Below are positions 17,608 to 25,310 of a DNA stretch of 64,000 bases, piece by piece. The notes under the pieces are model-generated. The model was given only the letters and a program-made list of their open reading frames with translations. It did no database searches and was not told the DNA's origin. Location of the stretch: positions 1 through 64,000 of the forward strand of contig CAZJZV010000007.1 in the NCBI GenBank assembly GCA_964550635.1, given 5' to 3'. A program made the translations under genes and the position numbers. How positions within the stretch are numbered: position 1 is the first letter of the stretch; every line of letters starts with the position of its first letter. The DNA comes from RGIG4097 sp964550635 (lineage in GTDB: Bacteria; Bacillota; Clostridia; Christensenellales; CAG-917).

Positions 17608-18573
17608 TCAATTACCGCTTTCCGCAATCTCAACGAGTTTGCGAAGTCTGTGGTTCAGACAACTCTTGCTAACCCCCAAAATATCCGCAAGTTCTTGAAG
17701 AGTTGCCGTTTGATATTCAAGCCTTGCTTGCGCCGTTTCGTATAGCACCGCGGAGAGAGAATCGAGTCCGTCCCTTTCTTCGATGACGCCGATTGCAAGC
17801 AGTTGCTTGTTGCACGCCTCATATGTTTTGTCAAGGTTTGCCGTTTCACAAATGACCGCGCGGTTGAGTGCGTTTGCGGTTTCTCTTTCTTCGATGATTT
17901 TGTTCAGTCTGCTTTGGCAGTCGTATAGGTCGAGCACGCCCAGCATTTTCAACACGCTTTCTCTGTCCTTGACGTAGACGAGATGCACCGCACCCCTTTC
18001 ACTGATTTTCGCTTGCACGCCGTAACCCGCAAGCAAATCTGCGACGCTCTTTGCGCCGTCCTCTTCTTCTATGCGGTATTCAAAATGGTAGCCGTCTTTT
18101 TTCTCGTCGCTATCGGAGATACTAGGAACGTACACGCCCCCGCACGCAAGGAATAATCCTTTGAGATACGCTTTGCCGAGATTATAATCCCTTGCAAATT
18201 CTTTCGGCACTTCGATTTCGATTCCGTCCACTTCGCTCTCGTCCGCGATATGCGTATCTTCGAGAAGTTGAGTGACGTAGCCCGATTGCACCGCAACCGT
18301 AAACGCTCTTTCGCCCTTCTTCGAGCCGGACTTGATTTCGTCCGCGGAAATCTCAAATTCGGATGGGTATAACTCCTTCAACACCGACACGAGATAAAGC
18401 GCTTCGTCGTAACCGTCCACCGCTATCACGAAGTTTTTGCGTTTGCCGTTGATATGGATATACCCCGCGTTTTTCGCGACGGCGGATATGAAAGCGCAAG
18501 CCGCCCTGCCCGTAGGCACTGCGGAAGTCGTCAATTCTCTGATTGCAGTTTCTCTGAAATTTTCTTTACTCAT
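17608..18573 (-). CDS. whiA: DNA-binding protein WhiA
   Basis: This 321-aa WhiA has an N-terminal degenerate LAGLIDADG homing-endonuclease-like region (RAACAFISAVAKNAGYI, KAYLKGLFLACGGVYVP). A C-terminal helix-turn-helix follows (LQELADILGVSKSCLNHRLRKL). WhiA controls sporulation genes in Streptomyces and affects division and chromosome segregation in Bacillus. Its ATG overlaps the stop of the PHP gene in an ATGA. The usual neighbours rapZ and yvcK, which normally lie directly upstream of whiA, are absent; the PHP phosphoesterase gene takes their position. Confidence 0.95.
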   Translation of the reverse strand: MSKENFRETAIRELTTSAVPTGRAACAFISAVAKNAGYIHINGKRKNFVIAVDGYDEALYLVSVLKELYPSEFEISADEIKSGSKKGERAFTVAVQSGYVTQLLEDTHIADESEVDGIEIEVPKEFARDYNLGKAYLKGLFLACGGVYVPSISDSDEKKDGYHFEYRIEEEDGAKSVADLLAGYGVQAKISERGAVHLVYVKDRESVLKMLGVLDLYDCQSRLNKIIEERETANALNRAVICETANLDKTYEACNKQLLAIGVIEERDGLDSLSAVLYETAQARLEYQTATLQELADILGVSKSCLNHRLRKLVEIAESGN

Positions 18574-19325
18574 TTTTTGTAGTCCGATTTGTCCTTGAAC
18601 GTAGGCAATTTGTCCACGCCGTATATTCTGTTTTTAGGCACGCCGTGTTTCTCGACGAATTTCATCACCTTGTCGAACTTGCCGATTTTGGCGGTTTCGT
18701 GAGCGTCCGAGCCGATTATGAAATTCACACCGCTTTCAACAAGTACGTCAATATCCTTTTCAAGAGTGGATATATGTTTCTCGTTGAGTTCGACGTAAAT
18801 ATTTTTCTCTTTTGCCTTTTTAGCGACCGCCGCGACGTCCACGAGTGCGCGATGATTGAGATGCACAAGCACGTCTATCGGGTATCTGTCCATAGCGGAT
18901 AGATATGCTTTCGTGTTCACGTCGACGAGAGTTTCTCTTTTCTTTCTCGGAGCAAATCCGTTGATTAGCACGAAAGCCGTATTGCCTTTCAGGTGCTTCG
19001 GTTGCAAAAACCGATGAAATCCGAGTTGCAATATATCGCAATGCGGAACGACGCTATCAGGCACGTCCATATCTCCGTTAGGATTTAGCAAATTGCCTTC
19101 CACCCCGACGAGTACGCGAATATCTCCGTCCCTGTTTTTCAACTCCTGACTGACCTTTTCAAAGTCGTATTTCGGATAGGTCAAATGACAAAGGAGAGTG
19201 CCGAAACTATGTTCGGTTATCGCGACTTCTTTCAGACCGAGTTCGACGGCACGTTTGACGTTGTCCTTCATCGGGCACTTTCCGTCGCTCGCGTTGGTAT
19301 GGGTATGGTAATCGCCCTTTATCAT
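18570..19325 (-). CDS. PHP-domain phosphoesterase
   Basis: This 251-aa stand-alone PHP metallo-hydrolase has GDYHTHTNASDGKCP at the N-terminus, ITEHSFG near residue 38, conserved His further on, and GSDAHE near residue 205. These supply the trinuclear metal ligands. Homologues of the YcdX and histidinol-phosphatase types hydrolyse phosphomonoesters; the substrate here is not known. The gene overlaps both murB and whiA by 4 bp, so all three are translationally coupled. PHP genes next to murB are common in Clostridia. Confidence 0.85.
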   Translation of the reverse strand: MIKGDYHTHTNASDGKCPMKDNVKRAVELGLKEVAITEHSFGTLLCHLTYPKYDFEKVSQELKNRDGDIRVLVGVEGNLLNPNGDMDVPDSVVPHCDILQLGFHRFLQPKHLKGNTAFVLINGFAPRKKRETLVDVNTKAYLSAMDRYPIDVLVHLNHRALVDVAAVAKKAKEKNIYVELNEKHISTLEKDIDVLVESGVNFIIGSDAHETAKIGKFDKVMKFVEKHGVPKNRIYGVDKLPTFKDKSDYKK

Positions 19326-20134
19326 TCAAGCACCTCAAATTCTCTTTCGAGAGTGATTCCGAATTTTTCTTTAACGGTGTGTTCCGCAAGGCGCGCAAGA
19401 GAGAGAAAATTGCTTGCACTTCCACCGCCTACGTTGACGATGAAATTTGCGTGTAGCGCGCTGATTTCCGCACCGCCTATTCTTTCCCCTTTCAGTCCGC
19501 AAAGGTCTATATACTTCCCTGCGGGCAAGTCCGCTTTTTTGAAAACGCTACCCACGGACGGCAATCGCGGTTGAGTTTTCATCCGTGTTTCCACGCACTT
19601 TTTCGCCCTTGCTCTCGACTCGTCTGCGGACAGGTTTTCAAGCCTGAACGCGACTTCGACGACCGCGCCGTCAACACCCTTGCGGTATCCCCAAGGAATA
19701 TCGCGGGCATCTATCCATTTTGCAGAAAAGCCACTTGACACCTTGATTTTGTCAACGTAATCTTTCGTTTCGTGCAAGAACGCTCCCGCATTCATCTTCA
19801 CGATACCGCCGACCGTTGCAGGCACGCCCGCCAAAAATTCAAGTCCGCCCAGTCCGAAACTCCTTGCCGCCGCCGTGACCGACGACACCTTTGCGCCCGC
19901 CTGTGCGTGGATTATTCCGTCTTCAAACCACACGCGGTTTAGCAGTTTTGTGGACGCGACGGGTGTAGATATTTCCCCGTCCGCGATGATTACGTTTGAG
20001 CCGCCGCCCAAAATATACGCACCTTGAAGAGATAAAAACTCGTCTTCGGTTTCGGGCAGATATAGCGACTTTATCACCCCACCGCCCTTGTAGGTTGACA
20101 GGGTTTTCGCGCTTACGTTTTTCTCGATTCTCAT
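19322..20134 (-). CDS. murB: UDP-N-acetylenolpyruvoylglucosamine reductase
   Basis: This 270-aa flavoenzyme performs the second committed step of peptidoglycan precursor synthesis, reducing the enolpyruvyl group to lactyl. The FAD motif ILGGGSNVII lies near residue 42. GGLEFLAGVPATVGGIVKMNAGA near 96 and PSVGSVFKK near 177 carry the catalytic Ser region. The short length fits type II MurB of Bacillota. It is first in the murB-PHP-whiA unit. The promoter at 20160-20188 gives only ~20 nt of leader and I see no Shine-Dalgarno, so initiation may be weak or leader-independent. Confidence 0.93.
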   Translation of the reverse strand: MRIEKNVSAKTLSTYKGGGVIKSLYLPETEDEFLSLQGAYILGGGSNVIIADGEISTPVASTKLLNRVWFEDGIIHAQAGAKVSSVTAAARSFGLGGLEFLAGVPATVGGIVKMNAGAFLHETKDYVDKIKVSSGFSAKWIDARDIPWGYRKGVDGAVVEVAFRLENLSADESRARAKKCVETRMKTQPRLPSVGSVFKKADLPAGKYIDLCGLKGERIGGAEISALHANFIVNVGGGSASNFLSLARLAEHTVKEKFGITLEREFEVLE

Positions 20135-20159
20135 ATAATAATTATATGAGTGTTAGAAT

Positions 20160-20188
20160 ATTATAGATTATTTCCCCCGCATTTTCAA
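20160..20188 (-). promoter_or_regulatory. Promoter of murB-PHP-whiA
   Basis: TTGAAA (20183-20188) and TATAAT (20160-20165) are separated by 17 bp on the minus strand. The transcript would start about 20 bp before the murB ATG. The -35 box lies just after the uvrC stop. Confidence 0.85.
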
Positions 20189-20195
20189 GGGGTAT

Positions 20196-22007
20196 TTACT
20201 CCCCTTTTCTGAGAGCGTCGAGAAGTTTCATTGCGCCGTCGAGAGAAAATCCGTCCACCATTGCGATTTCTTCCGCCGTAGCATTTTTGACGTTTTCCGC
20301 CGAGCCGAATTTTTTGAGCAAAGCGGTTGCCTTTTTCGGACCTATGCCGTCAATCTCTCTCAACTCGCTTTCACTCATACGCTTTGAGTGCAAATTGCGG
20401 TGGAAAGTGATTGCAAAGCGGTGCGCTTCGTCGCGCACCCTTTGAAGAAGATACAACGCAACCGAATCTCTAGGGAGCAATATGCTTTCTTTCGGCGCAC
20501 TGCCAAGGAAGACTTCTTCTTCTCTCTTTGCAAGAGAGAGAATTTCAAGGTCGGTGCGCCCTTCTTCCGCAAGAGCGTCGAGAGCGTAGGCAAGTTGTCC
20601 TTTTCCGCCGTCGATGAGAATAAGGTCGGGAGCGGTCGAGAAACTCTCGTCCGTTTCGTCGGGGGAATTGAGTCTTTCGAGTCGACGGAGCAGAGTTTCG
20701 CGCATACACGCAAAGTCGTTGTTTCCTTCGACCGTCTTGATTTTGAATTTTCTATAGTGTGATTTTTTCGGCTCACCGCCTTCAAAAACAACCATACTCG
20801 ACACCTTATCCACTCCTGAAACGTGGGATATATCGTACGCTTCTATGCGGTTAGGCAGTGTCTTCAAATTGAGAAGTTCGGCAAGTTGCTTGACTGCGCC
20901 AAGTGTGCGGAGTTCTTTTCTCTCTTCCACGGTGCCGTGTTTTTCGAGAGCGTCGCGCGCGTTCGTGTGCGCAAGGTCGAGAAGTTGTTTCCGCACGCCC
21001 TGTTTCGGTTCGAGCACGAGAATTTTTCTGCCCGCAATATCCGACACGCCATCGGACAACACGTCCCTATCCGCAACGCCGTCCGTCACTATTTCGTCCG
21101 CAACGGGTGGGGTGAAAGTATAGAATTGATAAAGGTATGACGACAATTCTTCTTCCGCGCCGACGAAGACGTCGTTTTCACCGCCGACGAGTTTTCCGCC
21201 GCGCACGACGAGCATACTCACCGCGGAATTTACACCGTTTGTTTCGAGTGCAAATATGTCGAGATTGAAATCTTTCGGAAGTGCCGACACCTGTTTTCTG
21301 ACGATTTTGTCAAGGACGGCAAGTTTTTCTTTATATCTTTGAGCGACTTCGAAATTTTCTTCTTCCGCGAAGTGCATCATACGCTCTTTTAGCACCTTCT
21401 CGATTTCCCTATCGTTACCTTTCAAAAAGTTGACGACTTTCGAGATTTCCGCGCGGTATTCTTCTTCGCTCACCTTTCCCGTGCAAGGTGCGATACACTT
21501 TCCAAGGTGCGCATTCAGGCAGGGGCGGGATGGTTTCGACAAATCCCTATGGCAGTCGCGGACGGGAAACGCGGTGTGGATAAGGTCGAAAATATCCTTG
21601 ATATTCACCGACTGCATATACGGTCCGAAATATTTTGCGCCGTCGTTTTTGAGAGTCCTGACAAGGTCGATTGTCGGATAACTCTCTCGCAAATCTATCC
21701 TGACGAAAGGATACGACTTGTCGTCTTTCAAGAGAATGTTATATTGCGGAGTATGTTTTTTGATGAGATTGTTTTCGGTGACGAGAGCGTCCACTTCGCT
21801 CGCGCAAATGATATAGCGGAAATCCGCGACGTGGTCGAGCATCGCCATAACCTTGACGGTTTTCACGGAGTCGACGAAATACTGGCGCAAGCGTTTGCGG
21901 AGATTTTTCGCCTTGCCGACGTAAATAATCTCACCGCTCTCGTCGAGCATCATATACACCCCGGGATTGTCGGGGACGTCTTTGAGTTTTGCTTTGAAAT
22001 CGACCAT
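20196..22007 (-). CDS. uvrC: Excinuclease ABC subunit C
   Basis: This 603-aa nucleotide-excision-repair endonuclease has an N-terminal GIY-YIG nuclease domain (PGVYMMLDESGEIIYVGKAK, residues ~13-32). A UVR motif (MMHFAEEENFEVAQRYKEKL) lies near 212, the RNase-H-like endonuclease region (IEAYDISHVSGVDKV) near 383, and C-terminal helix-hairpin-helix repeats (LREIDGIGPKKATALLKKFG) follow. The start at 22007 gives MVDFKAKLKDVPDNPG. The TATAAT at about -10 relative to this ATG and the missing Shine-Dalgarno suggest a very short or leaderless transcript, which is inference. Confidence 0.95.
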   Translation of the reverse strand: MVDFKAKLKDVPDNPGVYMMLDESGEIIYVGKAKNLRKRLRQYFVDSVKTVKVMAMLDHVADFRYIICASEVDALVTENNLIKKHTPQYNILLKDDKSYPFVRIDLRESYPTIDLVRTLKNDGAKYFGPYMQSVNIKDIFDLIHTAFPVRDCHRDLSKPSRPCLNAHLGKCIAPCTGKVSEEEYRAEISKVVNFLKGNDREIEKVLKERMMHFAEEENFEVAQRYKEKLAVLDKIVRKQVSALPKDFNLDIFALETNGVNSAVSMLVVRGGKLVGGENDVFVGAEEELSSYLYQFYTFTPPVADEIVTDGVADRDVLSDGVSDIAGRKILVLEPKQGVRKQLLDLAHTNARDALEKHGTVEERKELRTLGAVKQLAELLNLKTLPNRIEAYDISHVSGVDKVSSMVVFEGGEPKKSHYRKFKIKTVEGNNDFACMRETLLRRLERLNSPDETDESFSTAPDLILIDGGKGQLAYALDALAEEGRTDLEILSLAKREEEVFLGSAPKESILLPRDSVALYLLQRVRDEAHRFAITFHRNLHSKRMSESELREIDGIGPKKATALLKKFGSAENVKNATAEEIAMVDGFSLDGAMKLLDALRKGE

Positions 22008-22254
22008 AAAAAGATTATATCCCAAAAACGATTTTTAGTAAATATATAATCTGTAAAGATTATAAGTCGGGAATATATTGTGTTGCAAACGGCGGGCGGT
22101 TACAACGGCGGACGGAAAAGCGTAACCCCCGAAAAGCAGGGGCAAAATACTATCATATAGGCGTGAATTTGGCAAGAACTTTTTGTTTTATGGCAAAAAA
22201 ATTCTTATCCTATCAAATTTGATTTTGCGTTTCACGCAGGCGACTTCATCTTGC

Positions 22255-22425
22255 CTACGAATTGCAGTTGCACCGATTTTCATTCTCGTCAGGGCAATTT
22301 GCGGTCATACAAAGTGCGAATAGCACCGCGCCCATCACCGCGATTTCTCTTGACGACATATTGCCGTCCGACGAAAAGGCAAGGAATATCACGAGCAAAA
22401 ACAAATACCAATTATCTTCAAACAT
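22255..22425 (-). CDS. Small membrane protein with Cys-rich tail, 56 aa
   Basis: I do not recognise this protein. It begins MFEDNWYLFLLVIFLAFSS, a short hydrophobic helix. A second hydrophobic stretch (EIAVMGAVLFALCMTA) follows, then a polar tail with Cys at 39, 44, 52 and 54 ending RCNCNS. AGGAG lies 6 bases before the ATG. It is divergent from an ArsR regulator with a shared 91-bp control region that contains an inverted repeat, which suggests it is a regulated, possibly metal-linked gene. It is shorter than usual gene-calling limits. The 22026-22254 gap downstream has no gene I can identify. Confidence 0.6.
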   Translation of the reverse strand: MFEDNWYLFLLVIFLAFSSDGNMSSREIAVMGAVLFALCMTANCPDENENRCNCNS

Positions 22426-22441
22426 AATTTGCTCCTATGAC

Positions 22442-22469
22442 TTTTTCTCACAATATGCGATGAGAAAAA
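22442..22469. promoter_or_regulatory. Candidate ArsR operator between divergent genes
   Basis: This is a perfect 9-bp inverted repeat, TTTTTCTCA and TGAGAAAAA, with a 10-bp spacer. It sits midway between the small membrane protein gene and the ArsR gene. Such a site would allow one repressor to control both. Binding is inference. Confidence 0.5.
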
Positions 22470-22516
22470 ACAAAGTTACGAAATTTTCGCTTGAAAAGGA
22501 GAGTTATAATCAGCGT

Positions 22517-22855
22517 ATGGAAATTCTTCTTGACGAAAACACCGCCAATCTTGTCAAAACGTATATTCCGCGAAATGCGGTGCTTTACGAATTGTCCGAA
22601 TTTTTCTCGGTCTGCTCCGACGCTACGCGCACGAAAATCATATGCGCCCTGTCAATCAGCGAAATGTGCGTGACCGACCTATGCTCCCTACTCTCTCTAA
22701 ACCAAACGACCTGCTCCCACCAACTGAAATATTTGAAATCGGCGGGGATTGTCGCAATGCGACGAGAAGGCAAAATCATTTTCTACTCCCTGAAAAACAA
22801 AAAAATCGAGGACGTACTCCTCGCAGGTGTTGAATTTTTGAAAATGGGTGATTGA
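22517..22855 (+). CDS. ArsR/SmtB-family transcriptional regulator
   Basis: This 112-aa winged helix-turn-helix protein has FFSVCSDATRTKIICAL near residues 29-45, CVTDLCSLLSLNQTTCSHQL (recognition-helix region) at 51-70, and the wing MRREGKIIFYSL. Cys 33, 51, 56 and 66 are candidate effector ligands. Cys51 sits where the ELCVCDL motif of metal-sensing ArsR proteins lies, although the second Cys of that motif is Thr here. The start at 22517 matches family length; AAGGAG is 15 bases upstream, rather far. It is divergent from the small Cys-tailed membrane protein. The inducer is unknown. Confidence 0.85.
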   Translation: MEILLDENTANLVKTYIPRNAVLYELSEFFSVCSDATRTKIICALSISEMCVTDLCSLLSLNQTTCSHQLKYLKSAGIVAMRREGKIIFYSLKNKKIEDVLLAGVEFLKMGD

Positions 22856-22966
22856 CAAGTCAAAGTACAAAGTTTCGTCCGTCAACAGTCCGCAGACTTC
22901 CATTTGAAACGATTGCTTATTCATATAGGCATATCACCCGACTTTCCGTCGTTTGAAACGGTCTAT

Positions 22967-23713
22967 CTATTCATCGAAGGGTGACTTTTCGGCATTCGAT
23001 TTTTCATCAATGGATTTATCATCGCCTAAACCGCTCGACTTGTTTTCGCTCGACTTGTCGTCTTTGTCGAAATTTTGTTCGTTTTCACCGTCAAAAACGC
23101 TTTCATCATCGAAAACGTCGTCCGTCATATCGTCGTCCATATCATCAAACGGATTTTCATCGACGACTTCGGTTTTATTTTGCCGTTTTCTCAACACCTT
23201 TTCGGTGCGGTTTTTCACGTAGAGATAGACGTAACCGAGCAAAAAGTCGACCGCAATCAATACGACAGTCCCCACTATCGCGATGGCGTAGTACGGAATT
23301 TTGCCGATTATTTCTTCGGAAATCATAATGTTTCCCGCGACGAAATACAAAAACGCGAGCGCAAGATTGATATACACCGCTTTGACCGACAGAGATATAA
23401 ACCATTTGACGTGCTTTTCAATGAAAATCCCCGACAAAATCGCCATGGGTGCAAAGTATACGACGTACCCCGCAACCGCAAAAAAATCCCCCGTGATTGC
23501 AAAGGAAATCAAGGAGGATGCTATATATGCCACTACGGACGAAAAGTAGTATTTTTGTGAGAGCGGAATCATAATCGCAACGCATGCCGCGACGAAAAAT
23601 CCAATCGTGCCGTACTTGACGACGACGGAAAGGGACACGAGCAGAGTTGCAATCCCTGCCGCCACACCGCCTAACGCGACTTCATAGATAATCCGCTGTC
23701 TGTCTTTTTTCAT
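22967..23713 (-). CDS. Multi-spanning membrane protein, ECF S-component-like, acidic tail
   Basis: The first ~175 residues of this 248-aa protein form about five or six hydrophobic helices (GGVAAGIATLLVSLSVVV onward), resembling small substrate-binding components of ECF importers or related integral membrane proteins. The last ~65 residues are a charged cytoplasmic-looking tail with Asp/Glu/Ser/Lys runs (FDDMDDDMTDDVFDDE). I cannot name a substrate. No RBS precedes the ATG. REP-like palindromes end only about 20 bp upstream, so the original 5' region may have been disrupted. It is convergent with the ArsR gene. Confidence 0.65.
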   Translation of the reverse strand: MKKDRQRIIYEVALGGVAAGIATLLVSLSVVVKYGTIGFFVAACVAIMIPLSQKYYFSSVVAYIASSLISFAITGDFFAVAGYVVYFAPMAILSGIFIEKHVKWFISLSVKAVYINLALAFLYFVAGNIMISEEIIGKIPYYAIAIVGTVVLIAVDFLLGYVYLYVKNRTEKVLRKRQNKTEVVDENPFDDMDDDMTDDVFDDESVFDGENEQNFDKDDKSSENKSSGLGDDKSIDEKSNAEKSPFDE

Positions 23714-23734
23714 CGCTTAACTGATTGCCCCGTC

Positions 23735-23818
23735 CATTGCTTCTCGCAATGACGATTTGGGTTGTGAAACTTTCTCCGTCGCACTCACTTTTTCATTCCG
23801 AGCGGAGCGTTGGAATCT
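23735..23818. repeat. REP-like fragments between the J-domain and membrane-protein genes
   Basis: Two partial palindromes lie here. 23735-23755 matches the CATTGC..GCAATGAC family also seen at 43371-43404. 23793-23818 (CATTCCGAGCGGAGCGTTGGAATCT) matches family 1 at 13769, 43318 and 43661. They fill most of the intergenic gap. Confidence 0.7.
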
Positions 23819-23828
23819 ACGGGGACGG

Positions 23829-24470
23829 TCAGCAACAACGTATAAGGTCGCCACCCATACATTCGCAACAGCAGTCCGCGCACCAAAGTGCTTGGCAAGC
23901 GGTGCAAATTCCGTCTGCGACGTCTGCGTTTTGGGAGTACGACTTTTGGGGTGCGGAATTGTTGTAATAATTCGTACCGCTCTTTTCTTTTTGGAACGCA
24001 TTCGTACCGTCGATTTTGCGTTTCAAATTGTCGAGCGCCCTTTTATACTTATCGTTGTCGGGGTCTTCTGCGAGAGCCATTTCGAGTTGACGTTTACTCT
24101 CGTTGAGCCAACTTTTCTCGTAGAAGATTATTGCTTGATAGTAGTGCCATTCGCCGTCGCGGATAGACATATCGTCAAGACGACGTTGCGCCTCGTCGAA
24201 CTTTTTATTTTTGATCAAAGTTTTGACGTCTGAATATCCGCCCGAATACTCTTCGTCACCACTGACGGTGGCGGATTCGTGGGACATTTCCATAGCCTGT
24301 TGATACGCTTGGTCGAGTTCTTCGAGTTTTCTTGCGGCGTTAGCACCCGCCTCACCCTCGTCGAAAACGTGAGCGGAATAGAAACTGCGTTTGGTTTTGT
24401 ACGCTTCGAGAATTTCCGCTTGGGACGCACCGCGACTGAGCCCTAAAATTACATACGGATCTTGTGGCAT
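23829..24470 (-). CDS. Degenerate J-domain/TPR-like protein with Cys-rich C-terminus
   Basis: The N-terminus of this 213-aa protein (DPYVILGLSRGASQAEILEAYK) is J-domain-like, but the HPD tripeptide needed to stimulate Hsp70 is absent: the stretch reads KRSFYSAHVFDEG. A TPR-like middle follows (KFDEAQRRLDDM..., WHYYQAIIFYEKSWLNESKR). The tail CTACQALWCADCCCECMGGD is characteristic of a Bacillota family usually encoded beside DUF5685. Its start overlaps the DUF5685 gene by 22 bp, which agrees. The function is unknown; the Cys tail suggests metal binding or a structural site. Confidence 0.8.
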   Translation of the reverse strand: MPQDPYVILGLSRGASQAEILEAYKTKRSFYSAHVFDEGEAGANAARKLEELDQAYQQAMEMSHESATVSGDEEYSGGYSDVKTLIKNKKFDEAQRRLDDMSIRDGEWHYYQAIIFYEKSWLNESKRQLEMALAEDPDNDKYKRALDNLKRKIDGTNAFQKEKSGTNYYNNSAPQKSYSQNADVADGICTACQALWCADCCCECMGGDLIRCC

Positions 24471-25309
24471 TTATCTTCTCCTTTGAGTAGTCTTTTAATT
24501 TGCATATCGATGCCGAGGTAGACGGTGTTGGAGATGACTCCTTCCGCTACGACGACGTTCATTTTGTTGTAACTTTCAACGATACGGTTATAGGCGGATT
24601 TGAGCAAAAACGCAAGTTCATCTGCGTTTTCCTTGAAATAAACTGCCTTTTCTGCGCATTTGCCGTAGTTGTTTACGACGACGTTGTATGTTCCTTTCTT
24701 GCTATCTTCTTCGACGTCGTCCACCGCGTCCATAAGGTATATAAGCCTGCCCAAGTTGTAGGTGAACAAGTCGATATCGTCGTCGGTTTTCACAAGGAGT
24801 CTTGTCATATCGCGCATAAGCACTGCGGTGCAATCCGCCACTTCGTCGATATTCGCACTGTTCTCTTTTTCGAGTTTTGCGAGTCGAGAAAACTCCCTTT
24901 TCATCAGTTTCTCAATCTCGGGCAAACGTCTTGCCGCGGCGCGTTTTCGAAGATACAATCTCCACTTCGCGACCGCACGGATTTTCTTTCCGTCCGCCAC
25001 GTCGTCCTCAAGGTTGTAGTAGACGAGAAGCACCGATACGTCCGCCACTTTCATAGAAAGTTCGTCGGGTGCGATGACGGGTTTTTTCTTGCCGTTCAAG
25101 GCACAAAACTTCCCTTCCGCAGTCACGGGCGTATTCGTTATCGCGTGCAGAAACGCATTGTAAAAAGTGGTGTCGTAGTTCGTGCAAAGACGAGTCAAGG
25201 GACCGCCCGTTTTTGCAAGGGTTTTGCACAGTCCGCAATAGAACCCCTGAAAGACGTTGAAGTCCTTTATATACATATTATTCTTGTCAGGAATTATATA
25301 TCCAAACAT
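24449..25309 (-). CDS. DUF5685 family protein
   Basis: The 286-aa protein starts MFGYIIPDKNNMYIKDFNVF with YCGLCKTLAK at residues 29-38, the family signature. The remainder is helical, with VYYNLEDDVADGKK and YLMDAVDDVEEDSKKGTYN. These Asp-rich helices recall trans-isoprenyl-synthase-like helical bundles, though no activity is established. It is co-transcribed with the J-domain-like gene downstream and trpS upstream, with a 1-bp gap to trpS. The pairing with the J-like Cys-tail protein is conserved in Bacillota by my recollection, implying a joint role. Confidence 0.85.
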   Translation of the reverse strand: MFGYIIPDKNNMYIKDFNVFQGFYCGLCKTLAKTGGPLTRLCTNYDTTFYNAFLHAITNTPVTAEGKFCALNGKKKPVIAPDELSMKVADVSVLLVYYNLEDDVADGKKIRAVAKWRLYLRKRAAARRLPEIEKLMKREFSRLAKLEKENSANIDEVADCTAVLMRDMTRLLVKTDDDIDLFTYNLGRLIYLMDAVDDVEEDSKKGTYNVVVNNYGKCAEKAVYFKENADELAFLLKSAYNRIVESYNKMNVVVAEGVISNTVYLGIDMQIKRLLKGEDKCHKIRM

Positions 25310-25310
25310 A

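Noticed and set aside
22026..22254. Possible small RNA downstream of the small membrane protein
   Set aside because: There are GC-rich stretches and weak stems, but no terminator and no match to SRP, 6S, tmRNA or RNase P cores that I can recognise.
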